Source of the DNA: Macrocystis pyrifera
Lineage: Eukaryota > Sar > Phaeophyceae > Laminariales > Laminariaceae
Length of the DNA stretch: 64,000 nt
NCBI GenBank assembly: GCA_031763025.1
Contig: JASSKH010000041.1
Coordinates: 496,001 to 560,000, forward strand
Direction: 5' to 3'
Position numbers and translations under genes: made by a program. Shown here in pieces: positions 10,909 to 21,950 of the stretch (position 1 is the first letter of the stretch; each line of letters opens with the position of its first letter). The notes beneath the pieces were generated by a model, which was given only the letters and a program-made list of their open reading frames with translations, made no database searches and was not told the DNA's origin.

Positions 10909-12152
10909 GTCATGGTTGGCGAATGTGCTGCCTCCCGAAAGCGGGGACTCATTTTTGTTTTCAGGGTCGGTCGCAATGTTCTCTTTGGCTTGAGCTTGTG
11001 CTTTGACTTCGCCAGTATCACATAACACAGGTGTTTTTTCGAATGTCGGGTCGCGAACCGTGGGGATGTCTATTCGTAGACCTGGCTGGATCGAACCGAC
11101 GAAGGCACCGGTTTCCTATGTTTTCCATATAGGCATATAGGCGTTCGAGTGCGCGATTAGGTGTCCATAATGTGAGCAGGGACGTGGCTGGGTTTACCTT
11201 TGCTGTAGTACTCTTTGTCGCCGTCTACGGATTACAGGTAGAGAGCTGTGGATTTTGCTCTTTATGTAGACGCGCTTGACAACGCTCAGTTTTCGAGCCT
11301 TCAGCTCTTGAACTCTCAACACAGCAGCATTAGAGACGAATTTAATGCTACGAACACAAACACAGTAGAGGCAATTATACAACTAGGAGCGCTGGAGTTG
11401 TGGGTGGGTGCCAACGCAAATCGTTATCTGAACACGTTTTTTTTGCATCAAGTGCTTAATATTTTATTATATCATACGTCGTCACACCGTGTCTTGCGTC
11501 AAGCGAATGGACAACAGCAGTGCGTTTCTCCCTTCATATTCCATCAATCCCATCATCATTACTGAGGGGCAAACTCGTGAAATGAACTTTCTAAGACCCC
11601 CCGCGCACCAAACCCACGCTATCATATCATACGCCGGATGAACCACAATGCGTACAAGCGTCACATCTTACAAAACGACCGTCACATGACAATACTTGAA
11701 ACGCCAATCGCGCGAATAGGCTCTGTCGCAGCGCTGTGGAAGATGAGCTAGAAGAAAAGTGGACGCATTTCCCTTTGCGCCACCTGCCCTTCCTATTACG
11801 CGCGTTTCCCCCCGTTACAACGATTGCTATCTCGTGCCCACGTTCGCAGTTCTCAGAACAAAGGCCTACTCAATACAGCCATCGGCTTCATCCCGAATGG
11901 TATAATTACCAAGACTGAAGCTTTTGGTGCTTTGGACCGAAACACCTCGCATAGGCCACGCCGACAGCTCTTACAATCTTTTTTTACACAGGCCTTAGAC
12001 TGGCCGCCACACGGGTCCGGGTATTTGATCTGTTGACGAGGGGCAATGAACGACCATTCCTCTACACACCAGTTTCATCCCAAATACGCTCTGGACTTCT
12101 TCGTTTGGTCTGTATACCTGGGCGTCTCGAACACCACGTTCAAGATACTGCC
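10909..12152. other. Intergenic; nothing recognised
   Basis: No conserved coding segment, RNA gene or repeat was recognised. A few open frames of 60-105 codons look random in composition. Confidence 0.4.
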
Positions 12153-12629
12153 TCACGACCAAGGACGACCGACATCGCCTCGGCGGGGGATACCCTGCAC
12201 CCCACTGCCCGCTTCCATGCGCATGTCGTCGTCAGCGTCTACCGCAGTCTCCATTTCACGCACGTTCTCGTTCGCGTAAGCTGAAACGCGGGGGTCCTCC
12301 TGACTAGCGCGGCCCGCCTTCCTCGACACGGGGACCTCGTCAATGGCTCTTGAAGCGCTGCCGATGACCCCCATTGGCGATGCTGTTTCGATTCCACCGT
12401 CATCAATGCCAGGAGCACCGATGTAGGCGGACGAGTTGGCCTTTTCGCCAAGTCCGGCCTTTATCCCACGCTCGTGGTCACCGAACTTGTCGTCGTGTAA
12501 TCTAGAACCAAAACGTTTCCCGTCGGGCGATGACTTCACATGACGAGCTTGGCCGGCAGCACCTGTTTTTGCCCGCTGATGAACCAGGCGAACAAAGCAA
12601 AACCAAAAAAACAGGTAACAAAAAGGCAT
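12153..12629 (-). CDS. Hypothetical open frame, possibly a downstream exon of the 13-18.8 kb gene
   Basis: An open stretch of up to 158 codons. Its first 20 residues are hydrophobic and aromatic and probably reflect a pyrimidine-rich 3' splice region ending near 12590; the rest is hydrophilic, Gly/Arg/Asp-rich and looks like a disordered tail. It lies 0.4 kb downstream of the last well-supported exon of the minus-strand gene. A GTGCGT donor candidate before that gene's apparent stop would allow joining. No family is recognised. Confidence 0.25.
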   Translation of the reverse strand: MPFCYLFFWFCFVRLVHQRAKTGAAGQARHVKSSPDGKRFGSRLHDDKFGDHERGIKAGLGEKANSSAYIGAPGIDDGGIETASPMGVIGSASRAIDEVPVSRKAGRASQEDPRVSAYANENVREMETAVDADDDMRMEAGSGVQGIPRRGDVGRPWS

Positions 12630-13022
12630 TCTCGCGATCAGTGCAAGCTTCCTCCTACGCGGATTCAGACGGGTGAATACGCATGCAGCCTTGCAACATA
12701 CCTGGTTTTCAACTGCACGTCATTATTCTCGATCCTATTGCGTGGCGCACTGCGCGCGCTCAAACTTCAATATTGTCTAGCTCACAGCAATATTTCCGTC
12801 TGGCGCTTTGGTAGTAACACGCGGGCGAGGGGGAGGACATAAACATGCCGTCGTGGACTGCTCAACAATAGCCATCGGCAGCGTCAGTCAGATATCATAT
12901 GCACTTTCTTGGCCTTGTATGTAGCACGGTACACCTAAAACCAATGCGTGGCAACAACTCGCGAACTACATTTGACACATAAAACATTTTGCCATCGGGA
13001 AGAGGAGGCCTCGCGAAGGCGA

Positions 13023-16000
13023 CTACGGAACGCACGCCCCCGCCCATGCCGTCCGGCAGCAGTCGTCTTGATGTTCTTCCGGAGGCAAAAGTTGGGGGAA
13101 ATATTGGGACACGACCCAATAGTGGTGCGTGATGAGGGCCTACCGATGAAACAGATGAACAATCCCTGCGAAAATGGTCCAGGGTTACAATTGAAGCCCC
13201 ACCTTGTTGTCGAAAGCCCTGAATCTCGGGTCCTCTACAAAAGTGGGATCTTTTGAATTTGGGTCTTTGCAAGTGGACGCCCAGCACTGCCAGCGGTAGA
13301 GAGCAGGGTCTTCCGAGAACACCTCGTGCGCTTCAAGCTTCCTCTTTCTCTTGGTTTCAAGCCACTGGTATGCAGTGCGCAGTATATATTGGTGGGGACG
13401 GGGTGCGGGACATGAGCGGGCTATGCCTCCAAACCATGGCACCTCGACGAACTTGGCAGTTCTCAAACTCGACGCTAAATAACACGATTTCGCGCGGTTT
13501 GCTCGTCATACATCAGGCCGGCCACGAAAATCAACATCTAAAACCAGTCTCACGAGGTCAACTGTTGTCACAGTAACCAAATCAGGTTGGGCCGGTGTCA
13601 TACTCATGCATTCCTTATCTTTCACATGTAAAATACGTACCAACACGTATAATATATACCAGGTATACAGTAATTGAACCCATGTTTATTAATAGTTGTA
13701 ATGATCTGTAATTCTCTTCAATCTTCAGAGTTTTTTCGCCACATTCTGCGTGTTTTTTCTGTGACAAGTGAGGCGACGAAGACCAAGCGGAATGTGGGAC
13801 ATATTGGTTTTCTATGCAATGCACGTACCTTCACAGGCGCCTGCAGCGCGCTCGTTAACGCGTAGTCGATGATGGTTTCCCTCCCAAACGAATTCATGTA
13901 CCCTTTGCGTTCTTGCGACGGAGACTTCGCGGGGCTGGCGAGACTGGCGGGGCTGACGGAGCTGGCGGGGCTTGCTTCATCCGCGTCTGTCTTGCAGTAT
14001 GAGCCGAAAACGGGCGACAGCCAGCACTCTTCGTTCCAGCAGAACTTATCGCCATCCTGAGGGCCAGCAAGAAATAAGAGTGAGACATGGCCGTTTAGAT
14101 TTGTGGGCGACACTACCAAAAACGAGCGTAAAGTTCGAAGGATGTACTCTATGATTCAGCAAAGATGATCTAGGATTCAACAGCTATCAACAGCAATGAT
14201 TCGATTTATCGTAGCTCGAAGTGGCGAAGGCATGTGTCGAACTGCGGTATATATACACTCGGTCAAAAAATCGTATTTATGAATAAAATTCCTTGAAAAG
14301 ATATCTTGTGCCTATGATATCTCCTCGCAAGTGACAAAGGTAGACACGGCAGTATAACGAAACAATGCAGTACTCACCGATTTCTCGTGGTAGCATACGT
14401 CGCAACGCACTCTCATGAGCTCGACACTCAATGTGGCGTCTTCAAAGTCCTCGGTACTGTCCTTGGTGATGGCCACCAGCTCATCACGCCAATGAACCAG
14501 ATTCGGACGCTCCTTAGCCTTCTGCATCTGCGTGACCCACGAGGTCTTGATCACGGCCTCATCCTAATCGCACAAGAACACGCCGCAGGGTAGAAACAAG
14601 TGACGATTAGATGCGCAAGAAACGTAATACCTGGTACAACTTACGGCAAGCGATAAATAAAAGCTAGGGGTACCATGACTAAACGCAGCGTTTACTTAAG
14701 AATCCACCAAAATAGGCCGACTCCGCGCCAAACCTTTTTCCCGTTAGGTGTAGGGCCAAGCTTGTCTCTGGAACGTTCCCCTCGCTCTCTGTAGCCACCA
14801 CCGGACGCATGCTTGTCTTCCAAGTCACCGGGTAACGCGTGGGAAATGCCGAGGTCCCTTCTTTTCGCCCGAGACCCTCCCCCCTCAGCCTCCTTGTCCT
14901 TGCCCCTGCCGATCGGCATGAAACCGTCTCCCTTCATCCCATCCCGCTCCCTGCCAATTCCAGCTTTAGATGGATCACCCGTCTCTCTCCCACGATCCCG
15001 CTCTCGCATCTTGTCTTGATCCCCAACCCTGCCCCGCGGCTTGCCGGCACCACCACCTCCGTCCCGCCTAGTGTACGTAATAGACATTCTCCCAGAGGAC
15101 TTCACGGGTTCGCCTGTACCGTATCTGTCCCCTTTGTCTCTGCCCCCTTTCGGGACTGACCGACCCTTGAGGGCACCCGGAAACGCCCGACCGCCCCCTC
15201 GCGTTCCTTCCCTTGCCCTCATCATAGCGATCGTCGTCATTGTCTCCGTCTTCGTCGTCCTCATCCCCTAGGTCAGCGTCTTCGAAATCGCTACCGTCCT
15301 CCATCGTAGTCCGTCCTCTGCGGCGGTTCGAGCGACCGTTGTCGTGCTCGTCTCCATCGTCCTCGTTGTCGTCCTGGAAACGATTTTATGTGGCTCAAGT
15401 TAATTAAAGCCAATTTTTTTTCCACATATAATTGAAGAACTAAGACCTATGCCAATGGAAACACGAAGTCAAAAAGTTTTCTTCCAACAAGATTGATTTC
15501 AAAGAACAGCCGAAAATATCCTCCTACCGCCGCTGTGGGAAAAAAGGAAGAAAAGGTTTTGATTTTTTCTCTTCTGGCTGCAGGCGGCGCAATTTTTTTT
15601 TCTCGTTGCAAATAGTCAACACGCTGATAAAAATCAGGTCGTGCGACGATAGACGCTCGATCTCGACAAAGACTCAGACCACGGTCAACTCGCTTGGTGA
15701 TGGGCAAGGCCAACGAGTATAGATGACGGCCTCGAAGATATCAGATGGGTCCATGGTCTAGGAGGCGAGAGCTTGCCGGCGGCGTCCTACGGTATCCTCC
15801 CAAACTTGAAAAAAAAAAACTATTTTTTGCCATTCGAGACGGCTCGAGAAATTTTGTCATATGTTTCGTGCACACCAGCGGCCAATTGTTTTTTTTATCG
15901 TACTCCCGGCCTTCGAACCAAACATCCGCCTGAGTTTTTCTGAAGCCGATCTTGGTCCAATATCGGCCCCAGAATTGATTTTTTCGGGCTTTTCCAAGAG

Positions 16001-18795
16001 TTTGGAACTTTTGGTTTGAAGAAACGTGCCCATAGCAAGCTGTGCCTGAAAAACTCTGACGGGTATCTGGAATTCAAACTTTTTATGGGAAACTTGCGTT
16101 TCCATTAGCAAAGAGGTCCATAAGCTGGGAGATCGAAAAATTCAAATTTCCTCAAAATTCGTCTTTGCAAAAGCTTGCTTGGTGTGATACTTCGAATAAA
16201 GCGTGCTGCGCGGTATGTAACTTGTAGGAAATACATAATGGTCTACATGGAACCTGATATATCAGTCACCATAGAGGTGAGCAGTATACTACCTGGTATT
16301 GTACCTGTGGTACTAAATAAGACGTTTGCGCATATAATCTGGCTATATATGTTATGGTCACGACTACCATGACGCTTGCGGCATCAGATCCAGGCGGAAG
16401 CTTGCACGCCCTCCCGGCGAAAACAACCGGCAAGAACGGAACCGAGAATCGTAGCATCGTACATCCAATATCGTCTAATAATAGTGGTTCGGCACCTGTC
16501 CACTCGAATCTGAGCTCGAGTGGGCTGTGGGATGGTTTCCGCGCGGGTTGCGAGCTCTAGCGGCGGATAGTTTCCTCTCATCTCCAGATCCTGAATTGCT
16601 GCCTATGCTCGCCTGTCCACCTGAGCACCGGAAAGAGCAAAATGTTGCCAGCAACGAACACAACACCCAATACGGGTTAGATCAAGTACAACAACTGTTT
16701 CAAACTGAGGTACGAGCTGTGTCGTGTGTACTGTCTTTGATATACCAGGTAATATATATACCAGGTAATATATATATATATATACCAGGTATCGTTCTAC
16801 GAATATATGCCCATCCATCAGCACACCCCAGGTCCGCACTGACCACCAGTACCAGGTACCATTGTTTACTATTAATATTAAATATTAACAGAGGTATGTT
16901 TCCTAGACCAAGCTGTGCAAGTGGAAATCCTGGACGAGAAAGCAACCTCAACCTCACGCTTGGCGGGAGCCGTACCTTTTGGGCCTCTGTATCTCTTGCC
17001 TCGAGACGCCTCTCCTTTGCCCATTCCGCCAACACCATTGCCAATGCTAGCCCTCTCCTCGGGGATGACGACGAGGTCGTACGCCCGCTTTGCAACATCT
17101 CCCACCGCAGTCTGAAGGTTCACCCAGCCGTTGCCGGTTCTGTGAACGAGGCCTGTCGTGCCGTTGTGTCTCGGGGTTGTGATGCGCACGTATCGCCCGA
17201 CCCACGTGTCCAGAGGAACCGAAATAAGTGCAAACTCATCCTGGAAGAAACACAAAGAGGATGATAAAGTGTACCAGGTATCAAGCACCAGATATTAGGT
17301 TCCAGGTACTAAGTACCAGTCGAGTATACTATTAATACTACAATACGAAATACCACTACTAATGTTAATACAAGCAAAATCCGTATGCTTGCAGCAAAGT
17401 AGTATTAATACAATATTAATATTAATAGTACTCGTACATGTATTGTACATACCAACGATTTCATCGACAAATGTCTGGCGTGAGAAAATATGTCGATATA
17501 CAGCAGTAGCAGTGTACCAGGCACCGCAGCATCATACATGACTTATCATACTGGTATGATTTAACACGTACACGTCACATGATCTGGTGTGCACCGATAC
17601 CTTGCCTATGCCATTACATACACAGCAGTACCGCCGTTACGATAGGTTGGGCGAGATACCTTCACGAGTCTGCGTGTGCGCTGATTCTCCGTCTGTGGTT
17701 TGGGCCAGTGTGCGTTGCGCGTGATGTGCGCCGCTTCAAAATCTCCAACCTCGAAGCCACGGCAAGGTTTCATATGGTGCAAGGTTTCATATGGTACATA
17801 CATCATGACATACCTCATACGTGCCCATTTTTCTACTTCATTTCTCGACGAGTTTCGCACGGACGCGGGCCAATATATTTTTCATTCTTCGTTCGTGCTG
17901 ATTTTTCTTATTTTTTTCAAGTAAGAGACTTTCGTTGATTATTTCTTTGCTCTACCAGCTACGTCGTGCGCTCCAAGCTTTGGATTGCTACATTTCTTAT
18001 GCCGTTTCAATCCAGGCGACGTACTGATTCTGAGTCCCTCTCACCGACGAGAGCGGGCCTCGACGCGCACTGTCTGAATCCACCTTCGAATCATCGTTGT
18101 CTCCATCCTCTTCGGACACAGCGCCCCGTTCAGCCTCCTCGTGCCTATTTCCTCTGCCTCTGCCCCCGCCGTTCGTGGCATCACCATCAACCGACCTCAT
18201 CCCTGTCGCAAAACGACAAATATACCGGCAAGGAAGATAAGACAAGGCAGCCAGCACCGTCGTGATACCACAAGCCTACCGGAGTTCGACACGCGCGATA
18301 ATGACGACGAAACCGATGTTGCTGTCTCTATAGTATGGGCGGCAAGCGTAGCTGGAACAGAGCCGCGTTGGGCGTGATCCGGCAATATCACCTGTCAACC
18401 CCTGGGTAGAATGAGGCAAAACGCTGGCAACACCTGACAAGAAGGAGGCACCAGACATATAACTTACCATCGCTCCTGTCTTCGGTAACATTGCGTCTTG
18501 AGCCGTCCGCCGCGACTCGAGCTGGCACGCTACGGTCTGGTGGCACTCTGGTGACGGGCGACGGCGGTCCCGATGCTGAACCTGCGGTTTGCAGTGGACT
18601 GGCCATGTCGTCTGTTGTCTGTTGTTGCCTGTCTGGGCGTAGTCCTTCCGTGTACTGACTGCTCCTGCTGTGCTTTGTGTCAACAGTTGGCTGGCAGTCC
18701 AGCTTGAAGCGATCCGCGCTTGATCGACCCAGCGGACTCCCTGACGAACAAGTGTTGTGTCTAAGGATGTATGCCTCACAGGCGTGCTCAGTCAC
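13023..18795 (-). CDS. Unrecognised multi-exon protein with KOW/SH3-like segment and Cys-bearing exons
   Basis: Exons were inferred from splice sites and phase: 18795-18468 (start uncertain), 18202-18045, about 17760-17654, 17240-16976, about 15373-14735, 14563-14378, 14056-13829, 13364-13203 and 13139-13023 with a TAG stop. The 17240 exon carries WVGRYVRITTPRHNG then a GLVHRTGNGWVNLQT strand pattern, like a KOW or small SH3-type barrel as found in transcription and chromatin proteins. The 15.3-14.7 kb exon is first acidic (DEDDEDGDNDDD) and then Arg/Gly/Lys-rich, and the two parts lie in different frames, so its model is doubtful. Later exons contain CDVCYHEKS, FCWNEECW and a WQCWASTC segment, which may bind zinc. 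The composition suggests a nuclear protein. I do not recognise the family, and an ending farther downstream (about 12.15 kb) is possible. Confidence 0.55.
16741..16800. repeat. (TA)n with repeated TATACCAGGTA motif
   Basis: Three copies of TATACCAGGTA separated by TA runs lie in an intron of the minus-strand gene. Confidence 0.7.
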
Positions 18796-20679
18796 GGACC
18801 GTCTTGCCAGGGGGGTGATGATGGAGAGCAGCAGGCTATGTAACCGAGATTTTCAGTTTTTTTTCCCGGTTGCGCCGGGTTTCTTGGAAGGCGTTTCTGC
18901 TTGGGTGCAATTTTGGGATGTTCTGCCTGAAAAATCACAACAAGCACAGGCTGGGCTGGCTACAACATACTTACTCTCCATGCAGCGTTGAACGGAGACG
19001 ACAAAATGGACCGAGCAAGAGGAAGAGGAACGGAGCGAGGTGGTGGCAGAGGCTATGACAGAGCGAGAGGAAGAGCAAGAGGATGGAGCGGTCGCAGGGG
19101 TGGTAGTTCCTTCCTACAACGCGACAATTCAGCTCTCTACACATCGGCTGGGCAACAGCGTTCGAGAAGACCCGCCGTCTACGAAAATTATGCCCAATGG
19201 AAGGTGGAGAAAATTGTTTTTCAAGAAAAAGTACAAGCTTACAAAGTTGGGTATCAACGATTTAATCAGTCGACCTCACAGCGGGCGTATTTCAAAATTT
19301 ATAAAAATAAAAATAAAAAATACCTTGTACAATACAAGTATATATCTGATATACAATAAACAACAGCAGTTCAAACCGTATCCTTTTCAATTTTTGAACG
19401 TACGAACCTCTTCCTTTATGCGTAGAATGGGCTGTTTGTATTGGTGTGAAGGCGTGGAGTCGTGACACTAATAATAGTTGTTCAGGCTGTATTGATCGGA
19501 TCAGAGATTGATGCCTCTGCTCGTACGTATTATATTAATTTCCATGCTACTATGCTCGCACAGGTAGTCATATCATGGACACCCTCGTATGTACCTGCCT
19601 GGTACTAGCGGTAACAACAGCACAAACCCATGATACCAGCCACTACTATTAATACTCCTGTACCAGAGGAACAATATTAATACTGCTGTTGTATACTCGT
19701 CTATATACGGGTATTAATAACAACACCATAACAGCCGATACCTTTGGAGACCCCAAATATCGATGTTATATACTGCCTGTACGCATAGGTAGCCAGTTTA
19801 GGCACACGTCTCACCCAGAACACTCCACAGCTCGCGTGCTCGTGTACCGCTCTGGTACAAGCATACGCACGACTAAGCTGGGTACTGCAGTACCTGGATG
19901 CTGTATTGTCTGCAATATCATTATAATGAGGCGCGCGAAGCGCAGCGCGAGCCTTTTTTTCTTGGATTTTTTGCAAGAAAAAAAAAGTCTCTTCATAATG
20001 GCTCGGATACGAGGGTGGGGTGCCTTGCTTTGAGTTTCTCTGTATGTGTCGGTATCTCTGACACGGTTTCCCGGCATATAGCGGTAGCCAGAGACTCCAA
20101 GCTCCGGTGATGGCGAACAACCCACTACCGCATGCTCTTGGCAGTTGTCGTTGTGTTCTTTAGCTTTCAGCAATGTCAGCGCACTGCTCCTTGATGCTGC
20201 AGCCGACTGCCAAGCTTGGGGACCGTTCGTCGAAAGAAGCCAACCCAATCCAGGAAGCTCGAGTCTGCGAAAGCAAGCCCCATGTTATTCGGCGGGTACC
20301 AAACAGGATGCGTGGGTGCCGTGTACTGCCTCTGCCGAATTCGAATATTATTGCGGTAACTCCTCCCTCCAACGTCCTCCCAATTCAAACGAAACCCCGG
20401 CATACTTACCTAAAACACCATAAGATAGGAAAAAACGAAACTCGATGTACGAATCTGGGCCATACGGAAAACAGAAGTGCATGCCAGTCCTGTTTTCCGG
20501 TTTCGGCTCCCATAAGACTCAGCCTCAATAATCAGGCGCAAAAACAAAATGTTCGAGGTTTCTCATGACCAGAAACACCGCTCGTGGCGTGTGCTCTTTA
20601 CTTGGTTTCAGTATGCAATTGTTTTTGGCTCAAATGGAACAGGTGTACCTAATTTTGGCTTTTGCCCTATATTAACTCT
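18796..20679. other. Intergenic, no recognised gene
   Basis: An Arg/Gly-rich open frame of 123 codons lies at 18988-19359 on the plus strand (RGRGTERGGGRGY...). It resembles an RGG-box stretch, but it has no recognised domain and ends in A/T-rich low-complexity DNA. Elsewhere there are short TACCAGGTA and TACTGCTGTA motifs and no other feature. Confidence 0.3.
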
Positions 20680-20763
20680 TTTAGAACTGCAGTCCCGTTT
20701 TGAGGACAAACTACTCAAATTCCAAGTGGTTTGTCCCCAAACGGGACTGCGGTCCTAAATGGG
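20680..20763. repeat. Short foldback (inverted repeat, arms about 33 bp)
   Basis: GCAGTCCCGTTT-GGACAAAC on the left is mirrored by GTTTGTCC-AAACGGGACTGC on the right with a spacer of about 12 bp. It is a near-perfect hairpin, likely a small foldback MITE. Confidence 0.7.
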
Positions 20764-20783
20764 TCAACACCTCAGACCATGCT

Positions 20784-21045
20784 CGGACAGATCACGATCT
20801 GCAGATCCTATATATCCTGCCGCTGTGAGATGTTGTGCAGGATCTATCTGTACGGTACAGCTCCAACCCACAGGAAACATGCACTAGATCAGGCAGATTA
20901 TACGGCTCCCACCCGGCAACATGACCTACTAAAATAGATCGTATACAAGTACGGTATATGAACCAGGACTATTTTTGCCCCGAAAGATCTACTTTAAGTA
21001 TATAAATAGATCATGAAGCGGAAATCAATCATGATCTATCTGTCC
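20784..21045 (+). mobile_element. MITE, CGGACAGAT family, copy A
   Basis: The ends are CGGACAGATCACGATC and its approximate complement GATCTATCTGTCCG. The interior has CCTGCCGCTGTGAGATG...TTGTGCAGGA and a block with CCCACCCGGCAACATGACCTAC that recurs at 35003-35272. It is about 262 bp with no coding capacity. Confidence 0.65.
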
Positions 21046-21207
21046 GTGATGTGCATATCATGCCTTATATATACAGTAGTATAACTATTACAGCAGTTTG
21101 GGTCCGGTGTGTGTGCGGTGGGCCGCCAGTGACCCCGTACGAGTACTACTCTGTAGTCCAGTTGATTGCGGTACTGCACTACTGTTTTAATAAAGTGGGT
21201 TCCGATT

Positions 21208-21950
21208 AGGGCCGTTTATACCAAAAAAAAATCACGATTCGTGACTTTTTGGCATGGCAAAAGATCACGATACGTGACATTTCGGTTCAAACGAATAAAA
21301 CTGAAAAACGTCACGTTTCGTGATAATTACAAATAGTGAAAGTTCCGATATGTTAAACCAACGGTTTTTGCGGGTGGAGGCAACTCTCGCGAGCGGGGCA
21401 CGGCCAGGTCGGGCCGGGCCGACCGCGCCTCCCGGCCCGGCCCGTGATATATTCGAATCACGGGCCGAAGCCTGAGCCAGCCTGCGAGATTCCAATCTCA
21501 ACGACCGTCGGCCACGCCAGGTCCGCGAGATTTGATCTCACGGGGCCGTCTGCTGGGCCTTGCCGGTGACATGCTCAGATCATGCCCGCTTTTGTCTTGG
21601 AGCTGCCGCTCCTCTCCTCGAAATTTCGAGGCCACAAGGTGCTGCTTAGCCCGCGCCCAGCGGTGTCTTTGGGTAGCCCTCCGTTGTCCACAAGCGGAGT
21701 ACGAAACGGAGTCCGACATGCCCCTATACCGGCCTTCGGATACCGTTGGTGCGCGTGGGTTGTGTAGTGCGTTGATCAGGCGTATGTCGAGACACGACAA
21801 AAAAATGATGAATCGTGATTTTATTTTTTTAGGGAAAAGCTAAAAAAAATACCTGGTAAGCGTCATGAATCGTGATTTTTTTCACAAAGATCACTATTCA
21901 TGACGAAAACCTCACGAATCGTGTTTTTTTTGTTCGTTAGGAACGGCCCT
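21208..21950. mobile_element. Non-autonomous TIR element, 743 bp, with internal ATTCGTGA repeats
   Basis: It begins AGGGCCGTT and ends AACGGCCCT, an exact inverted match. Just inside, both ends carry poly-A/T and CACGATTCGTGA-type sequences, which recur several times in the flanks of the element (about 21227-21330 and 21810-21930). The middle (21380-21780) is GC-rich with GGCCCGGCC runs. No transposase is seen and no target duplication is obvious. Confidence 0.65.

Noticed and set aside
20145-20568. Overlapping open frames of 75-131 codons on both strands
   Set aside because: They show no domain, no splice support and no repeat identity, and are probably chance.
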